Shown piece by piece: positions 1-8,516 of a DNA stretch of 64,000 nt. Numbering within the stretch: position 1 is the first letter of the stretch; each line of letters opens with the position of its first letter. This stretch comes from Sunxiuqinia rutila (lineage in GTDB: Bacteria > Bacteroidota > Bacteroidia > Bacteroidales > Prolixibacteraceae): NCBI RefSeq assembly GCF_050589705.1, contig NZ_JBNGOT010000008.1, positions 186,001-250,000 on the forward strand, in the 5' to 3' direction. The translations under genes and the position numbers were made by a program. The notes under the pieces were generated by a model that was given only the letters and a program-made list of their open reading frames with translations, searched no databases and was not told the origin of the DNA.

Positions 1-393
1 CAAGACTTAAAACAAAAAACGGTTTCTGCCCGTGAGTACGAAGCTTTTGGGAGATCGGTATGTTTTGGAAATGACTATTGGCTGAATAATGTTTCATACG
101 ATGTGATGACCACAATTGGAGAAGCAGAAAATGTTACCCATGCAAAATTACTATACGCTAACGCCAATCTTAAATATTCAATGGATAAAAACCAAAAACG
201 CGATGAAGAATTTTGGCTAGAAGTAATTCAAGGTAGCAAAGAGTATGTCGATTATTACCATTCCTATATTTTGCAAGTAAGCCAGCGTATTAATCCGTAT
301 TCAGAACCAGTAATGGTACAATCGAATATAAATAATGCAACAGGGATTTTCGCCGGCTATCACAGACAAATGATTCATTTATTTAATTATTAA
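1..393 (+). CDS. DUF4249 family protein, C-terminal fragment
   Basis: The reading frame is open from the first base, so this is the last 130 residues of a longer gene that begins before the window. The end of the protein has a pattern typical of DUF4249: a tyrosine-rich helix (YVDYYHSY), then SEPVMVQSNI and a glycine-containing GIFAGYH close to the C-terminus. DUF4249 proteins are Bacteroidota envelope lipoproteins, usually encoded next to a TonB-dependent receptor, and their exact role is not established. The N-terminal lipoprotein signal, if there is one, lies outside the window. The next gene, 11 bp downstream, is also an envelope protein, so the two probably share a transcript. The family call is from pattern memory. 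Confidence 0.65.
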   Translation, partial: QDLKQKTVSAREYEAFGRSVCFGNDYWLNNVSYDVMTTIGEAENVTHAKLLYANANLKYSMDKNQKRDEEFWLEVIQGSKEYVDYYHSYILQVSQRINPYSEPVMVQSNINNATGIFAGYHRQMIHLFNY

Positions 394-404
394 ATAATAA
401 AACC

Positions 405-1043
405 ATGAAACAATTTTTAATTACTCTTTTATTGCTCGCTCCTGTTTGGGCTACTTTTGCCCAGTCGCCAACGCAAATAGGCATATACAGTGAAGGAAGT
501 TGGTTCTTCCCCAAACACGACCGATCCACCTTTCAAAGCGCAACTGAGAGTTTGTCAACAGGCGTTGGGATGTATGTCTCCTCTCCAATTAAAGGCAGGT
601 TTTCAGCATCGCTAGGCCTGGGCTACCGCTATAAAACCAACCAGGCAAGCTTCTTGGAAAGAACAGACGAAGGTTCTATCGATTATGGTGGAGAGGGAGG
701 AGGATACGGCTACAGCACTGTTGAACAGAAATTTCCGCAACACTACTTCACGATCCCTTTAAAACTGCGGTATACCAACAGTCGCCATCTGTTCCTTGAA
801 TCGGGCCTGGAGGCCGGATGGTTACTTAACTATTCACGAATAAACGAAAAACCAGAATACAACTGGTTATTGGGAATTGGCTATAGCAAATATCGACTTC
901 AAGGATCATTAAGCTATGTACAAGGGTTGAAAGACCAGGGGATGGGGAAAATACAAAATGAGAAACTTTACGGGCAAATTTATCGCAACCGTATGATTGT
1001 ACTGAATCTATCCTACACGCTTTGGGGACATACGAAGCAGTAA
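405..1043 (+). CDS. Small outer-membrane beta-barrel-like protein
   Basis: This 212-residue protein starts with a clear signal peptide (MKQFLITLLLLAPVWATFAQ, cleavage probably after Ala-Gln near residue 20). The rest alternates aromatic and polar residues with many glycines and tyrosines (for example LGLGYRYKT and YGYSTVEQ) and ends in a strand-like LNLSYTLWG segment, as expected for a small outer-membrane beta barrel of 8 to 10 strands. No enzymatic motif is visible. It follows the DUF4249 gene by 11 bp, so it is probably in the same operon. I do not recognise a specific family, and the function is unknown. Confidence 0.7.
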   Translation: MKQFLITLLLLAPVWATFAQSPTQIGIYSEGSWFFPKHDRSTFQSATESLSTGVGMYVSSPIKGRFSASLGLGYRYKTNQASFLERTDEGSIDYGGEGGGYGYSTVEQKFPQHYFTIPLKLRYTNSRHLFLESGLEAGWLLNYSRINEKPEYNWLLGIGYSKYRLQGSLSYVQGLKDQGMGKIQNEKLYGQIYRNRMIVLNLSYTLWGHTKQ

Positions 1044-1105
1044 CAGTTGCCTGTGGGCTAGCTTGGGGCTATGTCCCGGTCAGCTGGATAAAGAAAAGTT
1101 GGCTC

Positions 1106-1138
1106 AGTGAGGGCTTCACTTTGAGTGACGCCCTCACT
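1106..1138. repeat. Hairpin repeat, copy 1 of type A
   Basis: AGTGAGGGC (1106-1114) pairs with GCCCTCACT (1130-1138). An inner TCACT/AGTGA pair (1116-1120 with 1124-1128) continues the stem after one T/C mismatch, leaving a TTG loop. The first 22 bases recur exactly at 1529. It lies in non-coding DNA after the 212-residue outer-membrane gene. It could act as a terminator, but it has no T-tract. Confidence 0.75.
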
Positions 1139-1154
1139 TAATTAAGCACAAGCT

Positions 1155-1177
1155 GGATCGGATTTGGAATCCGATCC
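1155..1177. repeat. Perfect hairpin, type B
   Basis: GGATCGGATT (1155-1164) and AATCCGATCC (1168-1177) form a perfect 10-bp stem with a three-base loop, TGG. It lies 16 bp after hairpin type A in the same non-coding stretch. There is no T-tract on either side, so it does not look like an ordinary terminator. The compact stem with a three-base loop matches the style of its neighbours. Confidence 0.7.
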
Positions 1178-1291
1178 GTGTAAACGATGGACTTTCAATC
1201 CATAAAAGCGAAGTAACTCTTGTCGCCAATCAGTAAAGTCAAGGAAAACGGATTTAAGAAATCAAGCAAAAGGACTGGGTGACAAGCTGCT

Positions 1292-1324
1292 ACTCAGCGG
1301 GTGACTCGAAGTCACCCGCTGAGT
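1292..1324. repeat. Perfect 15-bp-stem hairpin, type C
   Basis: ACTCAGCGGGTGACT (1292-1306) and its exact reverse complement (1310-1324) flank a CGA loop, giving a 33-base perfect hairpin. No gene or T-tract is attached to it. The rest of 1044-1592 contains no convincing open frame, so the stretch appears to be a non-coding island made mostly of hairpins. Confidence 0.75.
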
Positions 1325-1528
1325 AAAGTATAGCCTGGTTTTCATTCCTTTACCACACAAACCTCAAAAAACTTCACCTGGGCAATTTGAAACCGGGGAA
1401 ACAATTCGCAAAAGATTTTCTTCAACCGGGATAATTAGTTGTTCTTCCTTGAAAAAGTCAAAAATAACATCTTGCCACATGACGACATTTTTGCATGGAG
1501 CCTCATGCCTAATCATTTTTAGTTTGCC

Positions 1529-1561
1529 AGTGAGGGCTTCACTTTGAGTGCAGCCCTCTCT
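1529..1561. repeat. Hairpin repeat, copy 2 of type A
   Basis: The first 22 bases are identical to those at 1106-1127. The right arm has drifted, so that GAGGGC (1532-1537) now pairs with GCCCTC (1553-1558). It ends 32 bp from the stop codon of the minus-strand MFS gene and could serve as that gene's transcription terminator. The 400-bp spacing between the copies and their different right arms suggest a dispersed repeat, not a local duplication. Confidence 0.65.
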
Positions 1562-1592
1562 AAGCCAAGCCGTTCAATAAAATTTTTAACCT

Positions 1593-2969
1593 TTAGCGCT
1601 TGATTTGTCCCCGGTTGTAGGAGAAGTAAATACCCAAAACACTGATGAGCGAAAAGCTGATGAAGCCCCACTTTACAACCTTCAGAAACAAGGCATCCGA
1701 CACCTGTTCGACTGCTTCTCCACCCAGCATGGCTGCAAAAAACAACGTGGCAATGGTCATGCTCACAATTTGCCCCAACACCCGCATGGTAGCCGCCGAT
1801 CCCGAAGCCAGGCCATACTGACTTTTATCAACCGAACTCATAATGGTATTCATATTGGGCGAAGAGAAAAAGGCGAAACCCAGTCCCACCCAAACCAGCA
1901 AAGCCACAATGAGTCCAATCGGGGTGCTCTCCGCAAGAAACGCAAAGGCTCCCAGGCCCAGAGTACACATGCTCATGCCCAATGTTGCGAGGTAGCGGGG
2001 CTGAATCCGATCTGAAAGCCGGCCGGCCAAGGGCGAAAAGATAGCCATCATAATGGGCTGAGCAATCAGAATGGTACCGGCATCGCGTGGCGACAAACTT
2101 TGAATTTTCTGCAAGTACAAGCTCAGCAAAAACACAATGGCAAAGGTTGCACTATAGTTGATGAGCGCGGCCAGGTTCGAAAAGGCAAACAAGCGATTAC
2201 GGGTAAACAGCCGGGTATCAATCACCGGGGCTGTCGAGCGGGATTCCATCCACCAAAAGCCCAGCAAAGCGAAACTGCCAGCTCCCATCAGCAACCAGCC
2301 CAACGGCTTGTCGATATGAGCCGAGCCGTAAACCAGCGCCACCAAGCCAAGCATGTAAAAGATTGTTCCTCCGAAGGCAATCTGTGCCGGCTTCTCTTGG
2401 CGCATCTCATCCTTTCCTAGAAAAAGATAAGCCACCAACACCGCAATGCCCCCGAAAAAGGTGGCCACCAAAAAGATGGAACGCCAGCCCAGGTACTGCG
2501 TCAGCAGGCCTCCGGCAAAAGGCCCAAAAGCCAGTCCCAGGTACACCGCCGAAACAGCCAGTCCGAGCACCCGCCCCCGATGACGAGGCAAAAACGCCGA
2601 AACCAGAATTGCCGGGCCAGTGGTACTCGTAAAAGCAGCGCCTACCCCCTGAACATAGCGGAAAAGAATCAGCCAAAAACCTGAAGGAGCCAAGCCACAA
2701 GCCAACGATGACAAAGTAAAAACCAACACACCAAACTTAAAGAGTCGTCGAACACCTTTCAGGTCACCCAAACGCCCCACCGGCAACAAGAACATCGCTG
2801 TGGCCAGTAAAAAGGAAGTGATCACCCAGCTCAAGCTCACCGCATCCAGCCCAAAGTCCCGCTCAATAGCCGGAAGGGCAATATTGACCGAAGAGATCAA
2901 AAAAGTCCCCATAAAAGAAGTCACCGCCACAACGGCTATAATGGAAATTTGCGCTCGGGTCCACTGCAT
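1593..2969 (-). CDS. MFS drug-resistance-type exporter (DHA2-like)
   Basis: A 458-residue, very hydrophobic protein with about 12 to 14 predicted membrane helices. The start resembles the EmrB/QacA (DHA2) group: SVNIALPAIERDF after the first helix, then a VGRLGDLKGVRR loop between helices 2 and 3 (the MFS motif A region) and FRYVQGVGAA in helix 4. Such proteins are proton-driven exporters of drugs or metabolites in the inner membrane; the substrate cannot be read from the sequence. No adaptor or outer-membrane partner is adjacent. The gene is more GC-rich than the ribosomal genes in the window. It lies 88 bp downstream of the M20 deacetylase gene on the same strand and may be cotranscribed with it. 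Confidence 0.88.
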   Translation of the reverse strand: MQWTRAQISIIAVVAVTSFMGTFLISSVNIALPAIERDFGLDAVSLSWVITSFLLATAMFLLPVGRLGDLKGVRRLFKFGVLVFTLSSLACGLAPSGFWLILFRYVQGVGAAFTSTTGPAILVSAFLPRHRGRVLGLAVSAVYLGLAFGPFAGGLLTQYLGWRSIFLVATFFGGIAVLVAYLFLGKDEMRQEKPAQIAFGGTIFYMLGLVALVYGSAHIDKPLGWLLMGAGSFALLGFWWMESRSTAPVIDTRLFTRNRLFAFSNLAALINYSATFAIVFLLSLYLQKIQSLSPRDAGTILIAQPIMMAIFSPLAGRLSDRIQPRYLATLGMSMCTLGLGAFAFLAESTPIGLIVALLVWVGLGFAFFSSPNMNTIMSSVDKSQYGLASGSAATMRVLGQIVSMTIATLFFAAMLGGEAVEQVSDALFLKVVKWGFISFSLISVLGIYFSYNRGQIKR

Positions 2970-3057
2970 CCTATTGGGTTTGGCATTCGTTTTACAAAAA
3001 CGGAATAAAATACGTCAACAAAAAGAAAGCACACCAGGCAAGAGTTGCTGCTCTTCC

Positions 3058-4113
3058 CTAGGCTTTGCTAAGATCCAATCCATCCAGCAAGGCCTGGTAA
3101 ATCCGGAAGCCTTCCTCCATTTCTGAAACCAGGATGTATTCATCTGCCGTATGCGAACGGGCACTGTCGCCCGGACCTATCTTGATGGATTGAAAAGGCA
3201 TTACCGCCTGATCTGAGGTGGTGGGCGATCCGTAATACGTCAGACCCAGCTCCTGCCCCCGACGCACCAGGGGATGATCCACCGCAATACCCGATGAGTT
3301 TAAACGAAAAGACCGTGCCTTTACTTCGGACTCAATCAGCTGATCCACCAGCTCAAAAGTTTCCTGGTTGGAATAATGTTCGTTGGTGCGTACATCGATG
3401 ACAAAGGAACACTGGTCGGGCACCACATTGTGTTGCGAGCCCGCATTGATTTGGGTAACCGAAAGCTTCACCTCACCCAAAACTTCCGAAACCTTTTCAA
3501 AACGATAATCCCGTAACAGGCGAATATCATCCAGTGCTTTGTATAAGGCATTCACACCTTCGTTACGCGCAGCATGACCGGCTTTTCCGAATGCTGTGCA
3601 ATCCAGCACCATCAATCCTTTCTCGGCAATGGCCATCTGCATCTGGGTGGGTTCACCCACAATGGCCAGGTCCACTTGTCCCAGTTCCTCAATCAGGCTG
3701 GCCATCCCATTAGGCCCCGAAATTTCTTCTTCTGCCGAAGCCGCATAAATCAGGTTAAAAGGAAGATTTTCCTGCTCATTGAAATGGACAAACACCGCCA
3801 GCAAAGTAACCAGCGACGCTCCGGCATCATTGCTTCCCAAACCATAGAGGCAATCGCCATCCAACTCCGCCCCAAAAGGATCTTTGGTCCAGTTTTTGGC
3901 CGGCCGTACCGTGTCAACATGCGAGTTCAGCAAAATCACCGGCAGCCCTTCCTTCCAGCTGTGATTGCGCGCCCAGGTATTGTTATTCTTTGTTTGAAAA
4001 GCAATGCCCTTGGCAGTTAAAGTCGCTCGAATTAATCCGGCTGCAGGTTCTTCTTCTTTACTGAACGACTGGGTCTGAATAAGTTTCCTTAGTAAATCAA
4101 TATATTCTTTCAT
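3058..4113 (-). CDS. argE: M20 family deacetylase, ArgE-like (N-acyl-ornithine/citrulline deacetylase)
   Basis: A 351-residue cytoplasmic zinc hydrolase of the M20/ArgE/DapE family. Metal and catalytic residues are visible: His65 and Asp67 in LLNSHVDTVRP, Asp96 in GLGSNDAGA, the Glu128-130 cluster in AASAEEEISG, and Glu154 in VGEPTQ. The short length and the HTADEY segment near the C-terminus fit Bacteroidota ArgE proteins, which remove the acyl group from N-acetyl- or N-succinyl-ornithine or -citrulline in arginine synthesis. No other arginine gene is in the window, so the exact substrate is inferred; DapE-like or peptidase activity is possible. The ATG is followed by a typical MKEYIDLLRKLI start. 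Confidence 0.72.
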   Translation of the reverse strand: MKEYIDLLRKLIQTQSFSKEEEPAAGLIRATLTAKGIAFQTKNNNTWARNHSWKEGLPVILLNSHVDTVRPAKNWTKDPFGAELDGDCLYGLGSNDAGASLVTLLAVFVHFNEQENLPFNLIYAASAEEEISGPNGMASLIEELGQVDLAIVGEPTQMQMAIAEKGLMVLDCTAFGKAGHAARNEGVNALYKALDDIRLLRDYRFEKVSEVLGEVKLSVTQINAGSQHNVVPDQCSFVIDVRTNEHYSNQETFELVDQLIESEVKARSFRLNSSGIAVDHPLVRRGQELGLTYYGSPTTSDQAVMPFQSIKIGPGDSARSHTADEYILVSEMEEGFRIYQALLDGLDLSKA

Positions 4114-4343
4114 GTACTTGAATTAGCTGATTCCAAATTTCTTGATTGATACAGAACTTTAAAAATACGGTTTTTCTTTAAGTTCGTGTAACAATCCCTT
4201 CGAAATAGAAGGACTTCAAGCAGCTGATAAAGCGTTCTTAAAAAACAGGAAACATGCCACCGGGCAACAACTCAGCAATGGCAAAAAACAGAGCAAACCA
4301 TGCTTCCCGATTTCAGGAAGCACATACCCATCTCCCACTTTCC

Positions 4344-4389
4344 GTAAAAAATGCGGAGTGGCTATTCGCAACGAACAGCCACTCCGCAT
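4344..4389 (-). terminator. Rho-independent terminator of the creatininase-family gene
   Basis: On the minus strand, ATGCGGAGTGGCT and AGCCACTCCGCAT (4377-4389 and 4351-4363) form a perfect 13-bp stem followed by a T-rich run (TTTTTACGG). It starts 14 bases after the stop codon of the gene ending at 4404. The remaining intergenic DNA from 4114 to 4343 shows no open frame or other clear structure. Confidence 0.88.
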
Positions 4390-4403
4390 TCTGGTCAGTC
4401 AGG

Positions 4404-5282
4404 CTATTGCCTGGTCTTTAACGGGTCAGCAGCCTCCTTAAAAAACTGTTTCTGCAAAGCAGGCACGCCCTCATCGGCTTTTACAGTCCGGATTGTTTTC
4501 ACCAGCTGATCCACCACCGACTGCAGCAGCAAAGCACCAGCCTCGGCATTGGCTTTGGCACCATCGCCCCCATAATGATTGGGATAACTGGCATACCACC
4601 AAATGCCGGTATAAACGTTCGTGAGGTGTTTCAGCCGGTCCTGATCCACCCCCGATTGCTGACCAGCCCGCTCCGGATGAACCACCTCCGGTTGGATGGC
4701 TGCCATGAGCGAAGACTCGCGGTTGCCGGCATGTGAGTCATACTCATCATACTGGGTCAGCTCTTCCATACGCTCAAGCACTTCGGAATCGTAAGTGGGT
4801 TGAAACCAATACAGACTATAGTCCCGTTCTTCGGAAAGCTGCGCCATACCAAAGTAGTTCAAAAAGGCATTATTGCCCCCATGTCCGTTGACGATAATGA
4901 TCTTTTCGAACCCATTTCGCGCCAGCTCATCAAGCGTTTCCTGCAACATTTTCCAAATCAGCTCAGGACTGTAAGAGATGGTTCCCGGCTGATGACGGGC
5001 CTCATTAATCTGGCTAAAGTAATACCAGGGAAAAACAAGAGTATACTCCGCCGCCGCAGCACGAAGGGCCAGTTCACGGGCGATGTACAAGTCGGTACCC
5101 AAAGGCAGGTGTGGTCCATGTTTTTCAAACACACCAATAGGTAAAATGCAGGTTTTAGACGACTTTTCAACTGCTTGCACGTAATCCGGAGCGGTTAGCT
5201 CCTCTAAGCGGAAAGAGAGCTCCTGTGCCTGCAGGCCACATGCAAGAAAAAAAAGAATGCTAAGGTTAATCCATGTTTTCAT
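4404..5282 (-). CDS. Secreted creatininase-family hydrolase
   Basis: A 292-residue member of the creatininase family (metal-dependent amidohydrolases that include creatinine amidohydrolase and pterin or riboflavin-pathway relatives). The signature is clear: Glu53, His55 and His58 with Asp64 in GVFEKHGPHLPLGTD, NGHGGNNAF at about 133-141, and HAGNRESS at about 184-191. The N-terminus (MKTWINLSILFFLACGLQAQ) is a signal peptide. FLAC at residues 12-15 could be a lipobox, so it may be a lipoprotein instead of a free periplasmic enzyme. Export is unusual for this mostly cytoplasmic family. The substrate is unknown. A strong terminator follows. Confidence 0.82.
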   Translation of the reverse strand: MKTWINLSILFFLACGLQAQELSFRLEELTAPDYVQAVEKSSKTCILPIGVFEKHGPHLPLGTDLYIARELALRAAAAEYTLVFPWYYFSQINEARHQPGTISYSPELIWKMLQETLDELARNGFEKIIIVNGHGGNNAFLNYFGMAQLSEERDYSLYWFQPTYDSEVLERMEELTQYDEYDSHAGNRESSLMAAIQPEVVHPERAGQQSGVDQDRLKHLTNVYTGIWWYASYPNHYGGDGAKANAEAGALLLQSVVDQLVKTIRTVKADEGVPALQKQFFKEAADPLKTRQ

Positions 5283-5515
5283 TCATTAAGGAATTTAGTA
5301 GGTTTGCCTAAAATTACAGTTTATTTTCTGAAAACAGCTGAACGTAGCCACTGGATTGTAGTTATTCTATTAATCAACACTTTGCGTCATTGTTCTTGAA
5401 CTGGAAATTTTACAGGTTCACCAAACGCAGCATCCAGAATTTGCAAGAAAATACGGGCAGCTAACCAGAAACCCCAACAGCCCATAGGTTGTTGTTAAGA
5501 ATAGAAAAGGAGGAC

Positions 5516-6250
5516 ATGCAAACAACACGAATTAATAAATACCTGAGCGAAGTGGGATTCTGTTCCCGCCGGGCTGCCGACAAATTGATTGAACAAGGCA
5601 AAGTAACCATAAACGGAAAGAAACCTGAAATGGGGACGAAAGTAGGCCCCGGCGATGAAGTACGGGTAAATGGCAAACTGATTTCTGAACCTACCGAAAA
5701 GCCGGTTTACATCGCCTTCAACAAACCGGTGGGTATTGTTTGTACAACCGACACCCGTGTAGAAAAGAACAACATCATCGACTACATCAATTACCCCAAA
5801 CGCATTTTCCCCATCGGGCGACTTGACAAACCCAGCGAAGGACTCATCTTTTTAACCAACGATGGAGACATTGTCAATAAAATTTTGCGTGCCCGCAACA
5901 ACCACGACAAAGAATACATTGTAACGGTCAATAAGCCTATCACAAAAACATTTATTCAGAAAATGGCCGGAGGTGTTCCGATCCTGGATACCGTTACCCG
6001 CAAGTGTGAGGTAGAACAGATTAGCAAATACGTTTTCAGAATAATTTTAACACAGGGACTTAACCGGCAAATACGCCGCATGTGCGAATACCTGAACTAT
6101 GAGGTGACCAAATTAAAGCGCGTGCGGATAATGAATATTTCACTCGATGTACCTGTTGGCAAATGGCGCTACCTCACGGCCAAAGAACTCAAAGAGATCA
6201 ACCGACTGGTGTCTGATTCAACTAAAACACACGACACTCCAAACAACTGA
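5516..6250 (+). CDS. rluF: 23S rRNA pseudouridine synthase RluF-like
   Basis: A 244-residue pseudouridine synthase of the RsuA/RluB/E/F branch. An S4 RNA-binding domain comes first (RINKYLSEVGFCSRRAADKLI, residues 4-24), followed by the catalytic domain with Asp104 in GRLDKPSEGL and the FINKP-like stretch AFNKPVGIVC. The sequence around NYPKRIFPIGRLDKPSEGL resembles RluF, which modifies U2604 of 23S rRNA in E. coli; assignment within the family is less certain than the family. I chose the ATG at 5516 over the upstream TTG at 5489 because homologues begin with the S4 domain. AAAGGAGGA lies directly upstream but is too close to the ATG for normal Shine-Dalgarno spacing. Confidence 0.85.
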   Translation: MQTTRINKYLSEVGFCSRRAADKLIEQGKVTINGKKPEMGTKVGPGDEVRVNGKLISEPTEKPVYIAFNKPVGIVCTTDTRVEKNNIIDYINYPKRIFPIGRLDKPSEGLIFLTNDGDIVNKILRARNNHDKEYIVTVNKPITKTFIQKMAGGVPILDTVTRKCEVEQISKYVFRIILTQGLNRQIRRMCEYLNYEVTKLKRVRIMNISLDVPVGKWRYLTAKELKEINRLVSDSTKTHDTPNN

Positions 6251-6584
6251 TACACGATTCGTTTTCAGCACAAACAAACGGGAAATTGTTGTCTAAAAAT
6301 GAAATTAAGGGAACCTGAGAACAGAAATTATTATTCCAACAAATAAAATTGTAACTTAGCCGATATTACAGGTTCAAAAATGGCAGTATTCAAACTTGAT
6401 CCACTCCTTATTATTCGTTCAGTATTGTTTCCTTTTTTTGATCCTTTTCATAACAACCGAATTGTCATTCATGCGTATACCAACAAGCGCCAGAATACCA
6501 AAATAATCCGGCCTGCTATTTCGTCTGAATCACAAGAAATGCGGAAAATAAAAATTATAAGTAACAATAAATAGAAAAGAATTT
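6251..6584 (+). other. Intergenic stretch, possible long 5' leader of the cold-shock-domain gene
   Basis: This 334-bp gap separates rluF from the cold-shock-domain gene. A 64-codon open frame at 6380-6574 ends just before that gene, but its predicted protein has no recognisable domain and looks like AT-rich chance coding. No rho-independent terminator is obvious after rluF. Cold-shock genes often have long, structured leaders, so the stretch could be an untranslated leader. This is inference. Confidence 0.35.
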
Positions 6585-7037
6585 ATGGGTAGATCTCAAG
6601 AATCGTTTAACAAAAAAGAAGTACGAAACAAAAAAGAGAAAAAGAGAAAAGAGAAAGAGAAGAAACGACTGGCCAGAAAAGACAATGAAAAGTCAGGAAG
6701 CCTGGACGATATGATCGCTTATGTCGACGAGAATGGTAACATCACCGACACTCCCCCCGATCCCTCTCAAAAAGCTGAAGTCAATATCGAAGATATCGAA
6801 GTCAGCGTACCTAAAAGCGATCCGAATGAAGAAATTGATCCGATACGTAAGGGTACAGTAACTTTTTTCAACGAATCGAAAGGCTATGGCTTCATCCGCG
6901 ATTCGGAAACAAAAGAAAGTATTTTTGTCCATATCAATAATGTTCTGGAAGATATCAAAGAAGGAAACTTAGTGAGCTTCGAAGTTGAAATGGGACAAAA
7001 AGGGCCAACGGCAGTCAAAGTAAAACAAATAAAATAA
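6585..7037 (+). CDS. Cold-shock-domain protein with lysine-rich N-terminal extension
   Basis: A 150-residue protein in two parts. Residues 1-40 are extremely basic (KKEKKRKEKEKKRLARK), followed by an acidic linker to about residue 85. Residues 87-150 form a cold-shock domain with RNP1 (KGYGFI, 99-104) and RNP2 (IFVHI, 113-117), the single-stranded RNA/DNA binding surface. Unlike the roughly 67-residue CspA type, the extra basic tail could bind RNA or the ribosome non-specifically. This arrangement is common in Bacteroidota. It probably acts as an RNA chaperone in the cytoplasm. A terminator follows at 7104. Confidence 0.85.
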   Translation: MGRSQESFNKKEVRNKKEKKRKEKEKKRLARKDNEKSGSLDDMIAYVDENGNITDTPPDPSQKAEVNIEDIEVSVPKSDPNEEIDPIRKGTVTFFNESKGYGFIRDSETKESIFVHINNVLEDIKEGNLVSFEVEMGQKGPTAVKVKQIK

Positions 7038-7103
7038 AGGAATACGTTTCTTTGGAATCTGTACAGCCTCCAAAGACGGCATGTTCCTATTATCTGATAC
7101 CTC

Positions 7104-7139
7104 AAAAGGCCTTCCAATTCGGAAAGCCTTTTTGTTTTT
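7104..7139 (+). terminator. Rho-independent terminator after the cold-shock-domain gene
   Basis: AAAAGGC-CTTCC pairs with GGAA-AGCCTTTT around an AATTC loop, with one internal mismatch, followed by TTTTTGTTTTTC. It lies 66 bases past the stop codon at 7037. Confidence 0.75.
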
Positions 7140-7256
7140 CTGACAGCACCTTAGCTTTCTGAAACGCACAAGCAGAGGCAAACTCTTGCTTCGTTTAAAG
7201 TATAAAAAAAACGAAAGCTCCTGAGCCTAAAGGAGCACCAATAACCAACTAGCACT

Positions 7257-8459
7257 ATGAAATCATCAATCCTAATCTTATGTCTGGCTTATCTATGCTT
7301 AAGCTGTACCAATAACCAAAACGTCACCGTAAAGGCAAAGCCAATAGCCGCTGAAATAGATGACCATGTGCTCTCCGGGCCATCCACTTTAAACGATCCT
7401 GATCGCTTTGTGTGGGGAGGCAGCGTGATTAAAGGCGATGATGGCAAATACCACATGCTTTACTCAACCTGGGAATGCGGTGATTCTCTGCCCAAGTTTT
7501 CCGACTCCTGGGTCCTTCATTCGCAAATTGCCTATGCGGTTTCAGACTATCCCGACAGGGATTTTAAATTTCAGAAAGTGGTGCTCAAAGGCAGGCAGGC
7601 CGAAGGAGATTCAACCGCTTGGGATGCCCAAATGGCACATAACCCCCATGTCAAAAAATTCAACAATCGCTACTATTTGTATTACGTAGGTGGTAAAGAT
7701 CCGGGCCCACAGCCCACTGGATCGAAAGGAGAAAAAGTCGATAAACGCAACCGCGTTCAGCAAAGTCAGTGCATTGGTGTGATTGAATTTGAAAGCTTTG
7801 ACGACTTAGTTCAAGGAAACTATAGCCGATCAGAAAACCCCTTGCTTTCGCCAAGAACCCGAGTGAAGCCAGATAACATTGTGGCTCCCTCGCCCGAAGG
7901 CACTGAACCCAAACCCGACAACATCATCGTTGTTAACCCTTCGGTTGTTCAGCGCCCTGGCGATGGCAAATACTTACTCTTCTTTAAAGGAAACTTTTAT
8001 AATCCAGGCTGGCGAGGCGTTCATGGAGTAGCAATTGCCGACTCACCTGCCGGGCCTTTCACGCCTACGGATCATTTTGTTTTTGATGTTCGAAACGAAG
8101 ATGGCACCATTGCCAGTGGTGAAGATCCGTATGTTTGGTATCATCCCAAGCACGAAAAATTTTATGTCGTGCTCAAGGATTTTACAGGCCGAATAACTGA
8201 GGATAAACCGGGGCTGGCTCTACTTGAATCACTCGATGGCATCAAATGGACCAAGCCGGACAATACGTTTTTCATGAAGAAAGAAGTCGTTCTTCAAGCG
8301 GGAGATACGATAAAAATGAACCGGCTGGAGCGCCCCCAACTTTTGATTGACGAAGATGGTAACCCCACAGTTTTATACTGTGCCGGTGCCATAACAGAGG
8401 TGAATACACGAACAGATGGCGCTTCATTCAATGTTCAGATTCCTCTCGAAACAAACTGA
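7257..8459 (+). CDS. GH43-like five-bladed beta-propeller lipoprotein (putative glycoside hydrolase)
   Basis: A 400-residue protein with a lipoprotein signal (LCLSC, lipid-anchored Cys17). The body has the repeated blade pattern of five-bladed propeller glycosidases: NDPDRFVWGGSVIKGDDGKYHMLYS near 46-70, DAQMAHNPHVKKFNNRYYLYY near 122-142, NPSVVQRPGDGKYLLFFKG near 227-246 and GEDPYVWYHPKHEKFYVVLKD near 288-308. These acid-containing blade starts occupy the positions of GH43/GH32/GH117-type active-site residues. It probably acts on a plant or algal polysaccharide at the cell surface, but the family number and substrate are not certain. No SusC/SusD pair is adjacent, so it is not in a canonical utilisation locus here. 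Confidence 0.7.
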   Translation: MKSSILILCLAYLCLSCTNNQNVTVKAKPIAAEIDDHVLSGPSTLNDPDRFVWGGSVIKGDDGKYHMLYSTWECGDSLPKFSDSWVLHSQIAYAVSDYPDRDFKFQKVVLKGRQAEGDSTAWDAQMAHNPHVKKFNNRYYLYYVGGKDPGPQPTGSKGEKVDKRNRVQQSQCIGVIEFESFDDLVQGNYSRSENPLLSPRTRVKPDNIVAPSPEGTEPKPDNIIVVNPSVVQRPGDGKYLLFFKGNFYNPGWRGVHGVAIADSPAGPFTPTDHFVFDVRNEDGTIASGEDPYVWYHPKHEKFYVVLKDFTGRITEDKPGLALLESLDGIKWTKPDNTFFMKKEVVLQAGDTIKMNRLERPQLLIDEDGNPTVLYCAGAITEVNTRTDGASFNVQIPLETN

Positions 8460-8490
8460 TTGCCAAAACATAAAGACAGTTCCCAAATGG

Positions 8491-8516
8491 AAAGGACTTC
8501 ATGAAGTCCTTTTGCT
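8491..8516 (+). terminator. Rho-independent terminator of the GH43-like gene
   Basis: AAAGGACTTCA and TGAAGTCCTTT form a perfect inverted repeat (8491-8512) ending in TTTTGC, 31 bases after the stop codon at 8459. The rest of the gap up to 8702 shows no other clear structure. Confidence 0.75.

Noticed and set aside
1605..2700. Several long frames antisense to the MFS gene
   Set aside because: They mirror the GC-rich codon use of the MFS gene and give low-complexity, domain-free products.
6380..6574. 64-codon open frame upstream of the cold-shock-domain gene
   Set aside because: No recognisable domain and AT-rich chance-like composition. More likely untranslated leader.
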